Positions 11,691-20,211 of a stretch of 36,448 nucleotides of DNA are shown here, piece by piece; positions within the stretch are counted from its first letter, which is position 1, and every line of letters starts with the position of its first letter. The stretch is from Fibrobacterota bacterium (GTDB taxonomy: Bacteria > Fibrobacterota > Fibrobacteria > UBA5070), in assembly GCA_029557215.1 (NCBI GenBank), contig JAKPQQ010000281.1:1-36448 (forward strand). Reading direction: 5' to 3'. The notes under the pieces are model-generated. The model saw only the letters and a list, made by a program, of their open reading frames with translations, was not told where the DNA came from and searched no databases. Position numbers and translations under genes: made by a program.

Positions 11691-11915
11691 TGCGACAACT
11701 CCGGGAACAAGATCCGGTCTCGGGCCCCTCCGGTACTTCCGGAACTGGGGGCGGCAAAAGATATACCCCCCGGAAAGAATTGAGACGAGGGAGTCGTCGG
11801 ACCGGGAAAATCCCGCGGTTCGATCCATCCCGTCCACTGCGTCTCCGTTCGTCCGCGCTTTCCGGCGCGACGACCGGGATCCGCCTCGCCGAGCGCCAGA
11901 CTATCATTGTCGACC

Positions 11916-12881
11916 ATGCAGATCCGCCACTCCTCCCTCGGCGATTTCCCGATCCTCGTCCTCGAAGATCCGGACTCCGGCGCGTCCATTTCCGTGCTGC
12001 CCACCCGCGGCGCGTCCGTCCACCAGTTGTGTCTTCCCGGTCCCGACGGCGTGGTCCGGCAGGTGATGCAGCCCATGCGCACTCCGGTGGAGGTGGCCCG
12101 CCATCGGTGGTCCAAGGGCGCCCAGCTCGCGCCGTGGCCCAACCGCATCCAGAACGCCGTCTACGAGTTCGAGGGAGCGACCTACCACCCGGTCAAGAAC
12201 TTCCGGCCCCAGGGCGGGCACGCGATCCACGGCACCGTGGCGTTCGAAACCGCCAAGCTGGCGTCCAAGACGCCCGTGGACGGCACCATGGAACTGACGA
12301 TCTCCTCCAAAGGCTGGCAAGGATACCCGTTCCCGCTGGCGATGTCGTTCCGGTTTTCGCTGGACGCCAAAGGCGGATTCCGGATGGAAACGGAGATCGC
12401 CAACACCGGCAAGGGCCGCTGTCCGGTGGGACACGGCTGGCATCCCTACTTCCGGCTGGGCGATTTCATCAAGCCCAACCTGCTCCAGCTCCCCGACGGC
12501 AAACGGCTGCCCATGACCGAACGCGCGGTCCCCGACGGAACCCGTCAAACCTGGAACGCGTTCGCCAAGCCCGCGCCGATCGGAGAAGACTTCCTGGATG
12601 CCTGCGTGGAATTGTCGGCGAAGTCGGGCAGGGTGTCCACGCGCCTGGTGGACACCGACTTGGACTTGTCGCTGGAATTGTGGCAGGAAGCGGGCCCCGG
12701 CAAGTACGGGTACGTGCAGGTGTTCACGCATCCGCGCCGCCATTGCCTGGCGATCGAGCCCATGACCTGCGCCCCCAACGCCTTCCAGAACGGCATGGGT
12801 CTGGTGGTCCTGGAACCCGGGCAATCGCTGGTGGCGGCTTGCGGGGTCGTACTCGCCAAACCCCGATCGACCGCCAAATAA
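11916..12881 (+). CDS. Aldose 1-epimerase (mutarotase) superfamily protein
   Basis: This is a 321-residue cytoplasmic galactose-mutarotase-like protein. Family members interconvert alpha and beta anomers of aldoses; some act on hexose-6-phosphates. Visible landmarks are the N-terminal beta region ending WPNRI (about 75-80), the first catalytic-type histidine in GGHAIHGTVAF, the second in GHGWHPYFRLGD, and the general-base Glu in AIEPMTCAPNAF near the C-terminus, where GalM proteins carry it. I chose ATG 11916; a TTG nine bases upstream is possible. No strong Shine-Dalgarno sequence is visible. It is divergent from tex and followed 16 bp later by the CNNM/CorC-like gene, so the two may be co-transcribed. 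The exact sugar substrate cannot be read from sequence. Confidence 0.88.
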   Translation: MQIRHSSLGDFPILVLEDPDSGASISVLPTRGASVHQLCLPGPDGVVRQVMQPMRTPVEVARHRWSKGAQLAPWPNRIQNAVYEFEGATYHPVKNFRPQGGHAIHGTVAFETAKLASKTPVDGTMELTISSKGWQGYPFPLAMSFRFSLDAKGGFRMETEIANTGKGRCPVGHGWHPYFRLGDFIKPNLLQLPDGKRLPMTERAVPDGTRQTWNAFAKPAPIGEDFLDACVELSAKSGRVSTRLVDTDLDLSLELWQEAGPGKYGYVQVFTHPRRHCLAIEPMTCAPNAFQNGMGLVVLEPGQSLVAACGVVLAKPRSTAK

Positions 12882-12897
12882 TGCATATTCGGGCGGC

Positions 12898-14214
12898 ATG
12901 AACGAATTCCTGACGGTCGTCGCCGTCCTATTGCTCCTGGTCCTCTCCAACGCGGTGTTCGCCGCGGCGGAAATGGCCATCGCCACGGCACGACGCAGCC
13001 GCCTCCAAGCCCGAGCCGACGACGGAGATGGAGGTGCCCAGGCCGCGTTGCACCTCCAGGACGACCCGAACCGGTTCCTGTCCACCATCCAGGTCGGCAT
13101 CACGTTGATCGGCACCCTGGCCGCGGTCTATTCCGGCGACCGCCTGGAAGCCCCTCTCACCAGCGTGTACTCGCCATGGCTGGGCGAATGGACCCGGGTC
13201 GGCGTGTTCCTGACCGTGGTCGTGGGCGTCTCGTTCCTGCAGCTGGTGATCGGCGAGTTGGTCCCCAAGCGGATCGGAATGCAATCGGCCGACGCCATCG
13301 CTTCCTTCCTGTCGCGCCCCATGCTCCTGCTGGCGCGTGTCGCCCAACCCGTGATCTCGCTGCTTTCCGCATGCACCAACGTGATCCTGTGGGTCCTGCG
13401 GCGCAACAAGATGCCGGAAGAAACCGTCACGCAGGAAGACATCCGCCACATGCTGCGCGAAAGCGCCGAGCACGGCGAGATCCAGGAGCACGAAGAGGAC
13501 CTGATCCACTCCGTGTTCGACATGGGCGAAAAGCTGGTGCGCCAGTTGCGCACGCCCCGGACCGACGTCGTGGGCGTGAATCTGGACCAGGATCTGTCCG
13601 AACAGCTCCCCTCCCTCATGGAATCGGGGTATTCCCGGTTTCCCGCCTTCCGCGGCGACCTGGACCACATCGAAGGCGTGGTGCTGGCCAAGGACCTGTT
13701 CCGTTCCTGCCTGCGCGACGCGAACGCCCCGCAGCTGCAGGACCTGGTGCGTCCGTCTCTGATGGTCCCGGAAAACACCCGCGCCCTGCGGCTTCTGCAC
13801 CTGATGCAGAAGGAGCACCAGCACCTGGCCGTGGTGGTCAACGAACACGGCATCTTCGAAGGCATCGTGACCTTCGAGGACCTTCTGGAAGAGATCGTGG
13901 GCGAGATCCAGGACGAAACCGACGAGGACGTCGATCCCGACATCGTGGCGACCGGCGGCGGCCAGTGGCTGGTATCGGGAACCACCCCGATCTCCAAGCT
14001 CAAGGACGAACTGGAAATCGACCAGCTCCCCGAAGACGACGAAGGCCACTACGACACCTTGGCCGGACTCCTGCTCTCCCTGATGGGACGGATTCCGTCC
14101 ATCGGCGAATCGGTGGAATCGGGCAACTTCGTCTACCGCGTCGTCGACATGGACGGCCTGCGCATCGACAAGGTGGAGATCACACGGCTGAACCGGGAGC
14201 CGAAGGAAGCATAG
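12898..14214 (+). CDS. CNNM/CorC-type membrane protein (hemolysin C family, DUF21-CBS-CorC_HlyC)
   Basis: This 438-residue inner-membrane protein has the full architecture of the family annotated as hemolysin or Mg/Co-efflux proteins. The N-terminal DUF21 transmembrane domain (about 1-190) has at least three hydrophobic spans and the VIGELVPKRIG motif. A pair of CBS domains follows (about 205-335, with TPRTDVVGVN and VTFEDLLEEIVGEIQDE), then a C-terminal CorC_HlyC domain (about 350-430, TTPISKLKDELEID, DTLAGLLLSLMGRIP). Relatives export Mg2+ or affect membrane/ion homeostasis; the hemolysin name is historical. ATG 12898 follows the mutarotase-like gene by 16 bp. Immediately downstream begins a repeat-rich accessory region, so this gene marks the edge of the conserved backbone. 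Confidence 0.92.
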   Translation: MNEFLTVVAVLLLLVLSNAVFAAAEMAIATARRSRLQARADDGDGGAQAALHLQDDPNRFLSTIQVGITLIGTLAAVYSGDRLEAPLTSVYSPWLGEWTRVGVFLTVVVGVSFLQLVIGELVPKRIGMQSADAIASFLSRPMLLLARVAQPVISLLSACTNVILWVLRRNKMPEETVTQEDIRHMLRESAEHGEIQEHEEDLIHSVFDMGEKLVRQLRTPRTDVVGVNLDQDLSEQLPSLMESGYSRFPAFRGDLDHIEGVVLAKDLFRSCLRDANAPQLQDLVRPSLMVPENTRALRLLHLMQKEHQHLAVVVNEHGIFEGIVTFEDLLEEIVGEIQDETDEDVDPDIVATGGGQWLVSGTTPISKLKDELEIDQLPEDDEGHYDTLAGLLLSLMGRIPSIGESVESGNFVYRVVDMDGLRIDKVEITRLNREPKEA

Positions 14215-14230
14215 CGGTTCCGGAAGCATA

Positions 14231-14349
14231 ACCACCCCCCGCCTTCGGCGTACCCCTCCACGGGAGGGGAATTGAACAAAGCGCATTTAGCGTTCCTGCA
14301 GCTCATTCCCCTCTGCGGAGGGGTGGACGGCGCAGCCGGACGGGGTGGT
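14231..14349. repeat. Repeat A, copy 1: 119-bp MITE-like inverted-repeat element
   Basis: The element starts ACCACCCC and ends GGGGTGGT. Its left half (CGCCTTCGGCG, CCCCTCC...GGAGGGGAATT) is mirrored by the right half (ATTCCCCTC...GGAGGGG, GCGCAGCC). It would fold into one long branched hairpin and encodes nothing recognisable. Copy 2 at 14423-14541 is almost identical and in the same orientation. It lies 17 bp after the CNNM gene stop codon. Confidence 0.85.
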
Positions 14350-14422
14350 CTGCGGTTCGGCCTTCTGCTGCTCCGTGGGGGTGCTGGCGCTGGCGATCGT
14401 CGCGTTGCGAGCATCGAGCAAA

Positions 14423-14541
14423 ACCACCCCCCGCCTTCGGCGTACCCCTCCACGGGAGGGGAATTGAACAAAGCGCATTTGGCGTTCCTGCAGCTCATTC
14501 CCCTCTGTGGAGGGGTGGACGGCGCAGCCGGACGGGGTGGT
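14423..14541. repeat. Repeat A, copy 2: 119-bp MITE-like inverted-repeat element
   Basis: This copy has the same length and orientation as copy 1 and differs from it at very few positions (for example TTTGG for TTTAG and TGTGG for TGCGG). The 73-bp spacer between the copies holds no gene. The near-identity means recent duplication or ongoing homogenisation. Confidence 0.85.
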
Positions 14542-14558
14542 CTGCGGTTCGGTCTTCC

Positions 14559-14627
14559 GTGCCTCGCCCTGAGAGTCAGCTCTCTGAACAGCCACCCTGA
14601 TCGGGTGGCGGGCTTTCCACGGGGGCG
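14559..14627. repeat. Repeat B, copy 1
   Basis: This roughly 69-bp segment begins GTGCCTCGCCCTGAGAGTCA and ends CCACGGGGGCG. It recurs with a few substitutions at 16498-16565 in the same orientation. It contains a small hairpin (CCACCCTGATCGGGTGG). No coding content is recognised. The stretch 14628-14768 between it and repeat C also holds nothing recognisable. Confidence 0.75.
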
Positions 14628-14768
14628 CCCTTGGCGCCAAGGCGCCCTGCCGAAGCTGTAATGCCGTAGCAGTCGGCTCCGCTCAGGGACCGCCCCCGTT
14701 GTACAACAAGCTGATTTGGCCCGGTCGGTGAGCGGAGCGATGCAGTGAGCTTGCCGAACTGTCGAACC

Positions 14769-14875
14769 GCCGCGGGTCAGCGGGTGCCGTGCCGTGCGGG
14801 CGCAAAATCTTGCGTCCTTGCGGCATTGGGCGATGGTCTAGTTTTCATGGATGCCCAGCAAAGCGAGCCGTCTTG
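14769..14875. repeat. Repeat C, copy 1, just upstream of the DUF1016 gene
   Basis: This 107-bp segment starts GCCGCGGGTCAGCGGG, contains GATGGTCTAGTTTTC (14832-14846) and ends CCCAGCAAAGCGAGCCGTCTTG. The same three blocks, in the same order and at nearly the same spacing, recur at 16764-16873. The ends are conserved and the centre is not, as expected for a paired recognition site or a degenerate mobile-element end. Its nature is unknown. Confidence 0.75.
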
Positions 14876-14955
14876 ATGATCGTGGCGTCCGTCAGGAGGT
14901 GGGCATTCCACACCGAGCGCCTGGAGAAGCTGTTACCCCCCAGGGGAATGAAGGT

Positions 14956-16020
14956 ATGAGCGAAATTCCTGCCCGCCTGCAACCTGCTCCCGAAGGTTAC
15001 GCCGAATGGCTGGCCGACCTCAAGGGGCGCATCCACACGGCCCAGCAGCGCGCGACGCTTGCTGTCAATCGCGAACTGGTGCTGCTCTACTGGCAGATCG
15101 GGCGCGACATCCTGGAGCGCCAAACCGTCCAGGGCTGGGGAGCCAAGGTGGTCGACCGGCTGGCCGCCGACCTGCGCGCCGCCTTCCCTGGGATGAATGG
15201 ATTCTCGCCCCGCAACCTCAAGTACATGCGGGCCTTCGCTCAAGCTTGGCCGGACGAACCAATTGTGCAGCAGGTTGTTGCACAATTGCCCTGGGGCCAC
15301 TGTCTGGTTCTTCTGGACCGTCTGAAGACCCGCGAAGAGCGAGTGGCCTACGCCCAGGCGACGATCCAACACGGCTGGTCGCGCAATGTGCTGGACCATC
15401 AGATTGAAGCGCGACGGCTGGAGCGGTCCGGCAAGGCCGTCACCAACTTCGAGGTTACGCTTCCCAAACCCGAATCCGACCTGGCACGCGAATCCTTGAA
15501 GGACCCCTACAAGTTCGACTTCCTGGATCTTGGCGAGGACGCGCAGGAACGCGAGATCGAAATCGCCCTGGTGAAACATGTCACCTCGTTCCTGTTGGAG
15601 CTGGGCGCAGGCTTCGCCTTCGTGGGACGGCAGGTCGCGTTGGATGTGGGTGGCGAGGAGTTCAAGATCGACCTGCTCTTCTACCACCTCAAGCTGCGCT
15701 GCTACGTGGTGATCGAACTGAAGGCCGGCAAGTTCAAGCCCGAGCACCTGGGCCAGTTGGGCTTCTATCTCACCGCTGTGGATCGCCAGGTGAAGCACCC
15801 CCAGGACGGCCCCACCATCGGACTCCTGTTGTGCAAGTCCAAGAACAAGGTGGTGGCCGAGTACGCCTTGGGCGACAAGACCCAGCCCATGGGTATCGCC
15901 GAATACAAGCTGGTGGAATCCCTACCCGCCGAATTGCAGACAAGCCTTCCCTCCATCGAGCAGATCGAGCGCGAGCTGGCGATCGACACGGACGAGACCC
16001 CGGAAGAATCCTCCGCATGA
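14956..16020 (+). CDS. DUF1016 / YhcG-family PDDEXK nuclease
   Basis: The product has 354 residues. An N-terminal DUF1016 helical domain (about 15-160) contains the family-typical LLYWQIGRDIL and FSPRNLKYMRAFAQAWPD. A C-terminal PD-(D/E)XK nuclease core follows (about 195-330), with the catalytic series visible as EEFKIDLLFYHLKLRCYVVIELKAGKF (Asp and Glu-Leu-Lys). The ATG at 14956 has AGGGGA eight bases upstream; an in-frame start at 14851 is less likely because it lies inside repeat C. Members are often found in mobile or defence-associated loci and in restriction-modification neighbourhoods, but their role is not firmly established. No methyltransferase or specificity subunit is present here. 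The gene stands alone between two copies of a composite repeat, which suggests it moves as a unit. Confidence 0.9.
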   Translation: MSEIPARLQPAPEGYAEWLADLKGRIHTAQQRATLAVNRELVLLYWQIGRDILERQTVQGWGAKVVDRLAADLRAAFPGMNGFSPRNLKYMRAFAQAWPDEPIVQQVVAQLPWGHCLVLLDRLKTREERVAYAQATIQHGWSRNVLDHQIEARRLERSGKAVTNFEVTLPKPESDLARESLKDPYKFDFLDLGEDAQEREIEIALVKHVTSFLLELGAGFAFVGRQVALDVGGEEFKIDLLFYHLKLRCYVVIELKAGKFKPEHLGQLGFYLTAVDRQVKHPQDGPTIGLLLCKSKNKVVAEYALGDKTQPMGIAEYKLVESLPAELQTSLPSIEQIERELAIDTDETPEESSA

Positions 16021-16067
16021 GCGATCAAGTCTCCGTTGCGGCCCCTTCCGTCTCGACGGCTACGGCA

Positions 16068-16122
16068 TTGCAGCTCATTCCCAGCTGTGGAGGTGAGTGA
16101 CGGCGCAGCCGGGCGGGGTGGT
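16068..16122. repeat. Repeat A, copy 3 (right half only, degenerate)
   Basis: The stretch from TTGCAGCTCATTCCC to GGCGGGGTGGT matches the right half of the 119-bp repeat A and also shares its downstream flank (CTGCGGTTCGGCCTTCTGCTGCTCCGTGGGGG) with copy 1. The left half is missing, so it looks truncated. It begins about 50 bp after the DUF1016 stop codon. Confidence 0.7.
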
Positions 16123-16307
16123 CTGCGGTTCGGCCTTCTGCTGCTCCGTGGGGGCGACCGGGGACACCTCCGAATCCTGTCCATCGGCTGATCCATCAAA
16201 AATCGGGCGCCACCGCCGCCAAGGCGGGGTCGGTTTGGCCACCTAAAGGTGGCCCCGCCTGCTTTGTGATGCCGTAGCGGTCCTTCGGGCTTCGGGCATT
16301 CGCCCTC

Positions 16308-16327
16308 GGGCGATTCGTGAATCGCCC
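16308..16327. repeat. Short palindrome GGGCGATTC-GT-GAATCGCCC
   Basis: A 9-bp perfect inverted repeat with a 2-bp loop, followed by CCTACGG, resembles REP-type palindromes and partly resembles the arms at 688-715 (GGGGCGA.. / ..TCGCCCCTAC). It lies in the gene-free stretch 16123-16497, where I see no gene. Confidence 0.6.
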
Positions 16328-16497
16328 CTACGGCCCTACGTCCACCTGGCGCGGTGGTTGGCGCTTGGCCTCCTGCTGCTCCGTTGGGGCGACCGCACGG
16401 CGTTCAAGCGTTGGCGGTGCGCCGAAGGCGCAGGCACTTGCGGTGAGCGGCGTCGAACCGCGCCTCGCCCTGAAAACTTGCGGTGTCTGCCGAATCT

Positions 16498-16565
16498 GTG
16501 CCTCGCCTTGAGAGTCAGCTCTTTGGACAGCCACCCTGGCGGGTGGCGAGCCTGCCACGGGGGCG
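16498..16565. repeat. Repeat B, copy 2
   Basis: This segment matches 14559-14627 in the same orientation with scattered substitutions and a small internal indel in the CCACCC...GGGTGG hairpin. It is downstream of the DUF1016 gene, whereas copy 1 is upstream. The following stretch to 16763 has no gene I can support. Confidence 0.75.
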
Positions 16566-16763
16566 TAACCCGACGCCCCCGTGAACCCCGGCGGGCCAAG
16601 GACCCTCATGCCGGGTCCTTGGGACCAGGCACCAATGGGGACTCGCCCTCTCGGACCGCCCGCTGGTGTTCGCTTCCAACGCCACTGCCGTGGCGTTGGC
16701 CGGTGGGCGGTCCTGCGAATATGCTCGCCTCCCCTGGACCCCCGACAGTTTTCGGCGGCTCAC

Positions 16764-16873
16764 GCCGCGGGTCAGCGGGCATTCCGCCTTCGGCGGAATG
16801 GGGCGTTTTTTGGCGGCAAAACCGGTGGAGATGGTCTAGTTTTCGAAGAGACCCAGCAAAGCGAGCCGTCTTG
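16764..16873. repeat. Repeat C, copy 2, at the high-GC side of the AT-rich island
   Basis: This 110-bp segment shares with copy 1 the start GCCGCGGGTCAGCGGG, the middle GATGGTCTAGTTTTC (16830-16844) and the end CCCAGCAAAGCGAGCCGTCTTG. The centre contains a different hairpin (CATTCCGCCTTCGGCGGAATG). About 170 bp downstream the base composition switches to AT-rich. The stretch 16874-17284 has no gene that I can support. Confidence 0.75.
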
Positions 16874-17284
16874 TCCCTCGGTGATTCTCCAGCTCGGTGT
16901 ACCTACGCTCCTGCCGCGCAGATCGCGGTGGACACGCTCCTATGTGGGCTCCCGACACAGAGCACCCTCGCGACTCGTCGCCTCCCGGCATCGAGCCAAA
17001 CTCGCCGCAGAGCCACCTGCACCTCCGCAAAAACAGGAATTCCACATAATGCGAAATTTTGCGTATTCACCAGAAGCAGGCAGGGCCAAGCAAGCCTCCC
17101 ACCGCACGCAGAAGCCCACATAAGAACGAGACCGACCCTCCGGATGGGAAATTGCTGTGACCACAAGCAAAATCGGCCTGCGGCCGTGAAAAACAAACTG
17201 TCAAATTGATAAATGGTGGGGCTTGATCTTTTGTTTGAATTGCAACCGCATTACCATAACACAAGCAACGAGAAAAGAAAACGA

Positions 17285-17701
17285 ATGAATCCGAAAAGGT
17301 ATAGAGCGACAATAACTGCATTTAGCCTGCTAATGATTCTTCTAGTATTCATACTCGGATATCAAGCGATCATTAAACCAGTAGCAGAGCCAGATTGGTA
17401 TCAAATTGCGCTTGGATTGGTTATAAATCTTGCATCATCCTCAATATACGACAACATACAAAGCAAAGACTTAAATGAATCGGAACAAGATCGCGTAAAA
17501 GTGCGAGGTGCAATCCGGGCAATAGAAAGGGAGACAACTGCAATATATTCTAAGCTAAGAATGATCAAGCTGAATATTGGAGCAGCAAAGCACAATATGA
17601 ATCTGTGGGGGCCTGCAATTTTCACGACAGAAATCGCAATTGATCATACGCTATCCAACGCTCATTGCGTTGCAGAATTAGTTAAGAAAGTTGAAGTTTA
17701 A
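17285..17701 (+). CDS. Small membrane protein of unknown family
   Basis: This 138-residue protein starts at ATG 17285 (MNPKRYRATI). An in-frame ATG at 17213 would add a poorly supported N-terminus. A strong transmembrane helix spans about residues 9-30, a second hydrophobic segment about 41-53 (WYQIALGLVINLAS), and a soluble charged helical part follows. Two short N-terminal membrane spans followed by a helical cytoplasmic region is a layout seen in SLATT-like and other small effector-type membrane proteins, but I do not recognise the family. It is followed after one base by the next gene, so they form a two-gene operon. AT-rich codon use is consistent with the island. Confidence 0.6.
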   Translation: MNPKRYRATITAFSLLMILLVFILGYQAIIKPVAEPDWYQIALGLVINLASSSIYDNIQSKDLNESEQDRVKVRGAIRAIERETTAIYSKLRMIKLNIGAAKHNMNLWGPAIFTTEIAIDHTLSNAHCVAELVKKVEV

Positions 17702-17702
17702 C

Positions 17703-18218
17703 ATGAACGCTGGCTTAAATATATTCGACAAAGAATCCGTAATCCTCTTTTCGAGAAAAGAAAATGAGCTGACTTTGTTTTCTAATGAACTTTCAAAATT
17801 GATCACAGCCTTTGATAATGAAATCCGAGCATTTAACAGCGCGATCCAAATCCAGATAGACCGACAGACAATCCCATTTGAATTAATGTATCCAAACAAT
17901 GGCGGCATCTCGTGCGGATTAAGAAAATACATCCTTGGAGAGTCCCACATCTCATTCCTGATTAACTGGATTGACATCCATGCTGGGCGCTTTCAGATAG
18001 AATTAATTACCTCCAAAGGCGTTTTGTATAATCTTACAACATCATCAACGCTCAAGTTTTTGAAATCAAACTGGTGGTATGAACGTATTCAAGGAGGATT
18101 GACTATGGATGCAGCTTGGAACTTGGCTCGAAAAGATATTCAATCCAGCTTCGCCATAGAGGATGCGATGATTGAAAGAACATTTATTGAAGCTGTTATT
18201 CGGGAAGTGTTTGCGTAA
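17703..18218 (+). CDS. Hypothetical protein, partner of the upstream membrane protein
   Basis: This 171-residue soluble protein of unknown family starts at ATG 17703, one base after the TAA of the preceding gene. It has no signal peptide or membrane helix. Mixed alpha/beta character is suggested by charged helices near the N-terminus (about 20-55) and by alternating strands in the middle (SHISFLINWIDIHAGRFQIELITSKG). The C-terminal helix is acidic and amphipathic. I can see no catalytic motif. Tight spacing with the small membrane protein implies joint function. After it, 18219-18453 is non-coding AT-rich DNA leading into the lipoprotein gene. Confidence 0.6.
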   Translation: MNAGLNIFDKESVILFSRKENELTLFSNELSKLITAFDNEIRAFNSAIQIQIDRQTIPFELMYPNNGGISCGLRKYILGESHISFLINWIDIHAGRFQIELITSKGVLYNLTTSSTLKFLKSNWWYERIQGGLTMDAAWNLARKDIQSSFAIEDAMIERTFIEAVIREVFA

Positions 18219-18453
18219 AAATCTTCACATTTTTATACAAACAATTTCTTTCAAGCTGGAGTAGTTAACCAGACATCGAATTTGCCTCAACGCCAACGGG
18301 AGCAGCGAATCAATCAGACTTAATCAGACTCCTTGATCATTTGATTTTCAAAAACCACATAAATGATCACACAAAATCGAGGTCTTTGTTATTTCAAATT
18401 ACGAGAATCAACTAGGCACTTTACACTCGCTCCAAATCTCCGAGGGCAAATCC

Positions 18454-19599
18454 ATGAAGCAGATTCTTTTCCTTTGTGTCATAATATTGACCGTATCATG
18501 CAGCAATTCAGAACAACCAACCGAGGTCACTACGTATGTGGCCCAGCCAAGCCCTATGGGTATCTACTATTTAGGTAGCGATAGCTTGGCAAAGGGGCTA
18601 GATCGACCCATCCGATTGAAATTATTTTGCCTTACACCGAATGCAGAAATCCGTTACACTTTAGATGGCAGTGAACCAAATTCAAATTCCATTAAATATT
18701 CAGATCCCGGAATTCAATTAAATGGTACAGCAGTAGTCAAGGCGATAGCATTTAAAAATTCACATTCAAGCACCACCCTTTCATACCCGCTAAATTTCCA
18801 AGTTCAGACATGCACGGTTACCCGGAAGGCTGGCGGTGGTGGAGATCTCCCCTATTGGTTATCTTTTTCAAGCGAATCGCCAAATGCTGAAATTCATTTC
18901 AAACGCAACGGAATTCCAACAATCAAAGATTCGATTTTCAAAGACAGCTTATTGGTTAATAATTTATCAGCAGACAGCTTGATACAGGCGATTGCAGTCA
19001 ATCGATCAAATTCTGCAATATCGCAATCTAAAGCCTGTGGCTACGCCATCAATTGGAATCCAAGATGGGACAACACAGGGGAGTATGGATTTGTTTTCGA
19101 TAAGCGAGATGGCAAGTACTACAAAACAGTCAAAATCGGCACTCAGAATTGGTTTGCGCAGAATTTGAATTTTGGATATGCCTCGTCTACATGCGCAGGA
19201 TTTAACGGTTATGAAGCGGGCAAAATGGATTTTGTTACTATGTCCTGCCTCTATGGACGTCAATATAACTGGGCCGAAGCTATGATGTTAGATTCAGTTT
19301 TTAATTATAAATATTCGGCGATAACTGGGATTCAGCAGGGCGTCTGCCCACAAGGATGGCATGTACCTGACTCAAGCGAATACAATTTATTAAATGCCTA
19401 TTTTATGAATCATAAAGCTGCAAAGCATTGGTTTCGGCCTCTTGAATCTGGTTACCAATTTTGGACAGCAAATGAAGAACCTGACCTATTGTTGTCAGCC
19501 AATAAATTATTATCCTATGCAGTAGTTGAATATGGATTGACGCACTCTACTTTGCTGGAGAAAACTCATCGAAAACCAGTTCGGTGCATAATGAATTAG
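18454..19599 (+). CDS. FISUMP-domain lipoprotein with chitobiase-like beta-sandwich domain
   Basis: This 381-residue surface lipoprotein starts at ATG 18454 with GAGGG upstream. The signal peptide ends in a lipobox (ILTVSC, Cys16). Residues about 50-105 resemble a chitobiase/beta-hexosaminidase C-terminal (CHB_HEX) module (IRYTLDGSEPNSNSIKYS); a second, more divergent copy may follow (about 130-190). The C-terminal region (about 215-380) is a Fibrobacter succinogenes major paralogous domain, with the hallmark phrases KIGTQNWFAQNLNF, YGRQYNWAEAM and CPQGWHVPDSSEY and the final PVRCIMN. FISUMP proteins are abundant in Fibrobacter and are thought to be cell-surface proteins; their function is poorly known. 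It is encoded in AT-rich DNA, unlike the rest of the window, so it may come from a lower-GC relative. Confidence 0.88.
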   Translation: MKQILFLCVIILTVSCSNSEQPTEVTTYVAQPSPMGIYYLGSDSLAKGLDRPIRLKLFCLTPNAEIRYTLDGSEPNSNSIKYSDPGIQLNGTAVVKAIAFKNSHSSTTLSYPLNFQVQTCTVTRKAGGGGDLPYWLSFSSESPNAEIHFKRNGIPTIKDSIFKDSLLVNNLSADSLIQAIAVNRSNSAISQSKACGYAINWNPRWDNTGEYGFVFDKRDGKYYKTVKIGTQNWFAQNLNFGYASSTCAGFNGYEAGKMDFVTMSCLYGRQYNWAEAMMLDSVFNYKYSAITGIQQGVCPQGWHVPDSSEYNLLNAYFMNHKAAKHWFRPLESGYQFWTANEEPDLLLSANKLLSYAVVEYGLTHSTLLEKTHRKPVRCIMN

Positions 19600-20211
19600 A
19601 ACACGAAACCCATCCAAATTAACAGCACAAACCGAATCGACCCGAAATGGGTGACATAACAGCTTGAGCCCATATTTCATCTGATATGATCCGTTAGCAG
19701 GTCGCGAAAAAACTCGTGAACGCCCACCGGACCGAAGCATCTGCTTGCAAATAAGGAATAGCCTGAAGCTATGAATTAGTGCATTCAATGTGACGCAATC
19801 AAACCGAACGCCACACATTTTTGCACGCTTATTTGAGACAAAAAGGATTACTTTCACTCCCGCCATAATATCTAAAATCAGATGCCCATAATGTTATTGA
19901 ACGTTTGAGAATCCAGTTATCAGGAAAGGCCATTAAAAATCGCGGGGCGCTCTGTTTTCGAAACAGAAACTCCGAAAACAATTCAATTTCAAGTCCCGGA
20001 GAGAAAAGAAAGGGCCTTTCGAGAGGAATATAGACATAGCACGGGTGTTGACTATAACGCATAATAAAAATCTCCATAAATAATTGCAAACGCAAAATCG
20101 ACCACAAGCCATCAGACTTGATTCAATGCCAAACATAGTCAATTATTCGCGGCTTGTCAAGGGTGATTTAGGAGTCGTGATCTAGTTGAAACCATTCTAT
20201 GCTTAAATAAA

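Noticed and set aside
14133..14661. Short open frames inside the repeat A copies
   Set aside because: Their sequences repeat only because the DNA repeats; they lack starts with ribosome sites and resemble no protein.
14956..16020. Complete type I restriction system around the DUF1016 gene
   Set aside because: No HsdM, HsdS or HsdR gene is present in the window; the nuclease gene stands alone.
16358..17209. Overlapping frames in the 16.3-17.2 kb region
   Set aside because: Arg/Pro/Ser-rich translations in several frames across repeats B and C with no recognisable domain; better explained as non-coding repeat DNA.
19510..20142. Minus-strand frames in the gap after the FISUMP gene
   Set aside because: No domain, no good ribosome sites, and composition like random translation of AT-rich DNA.
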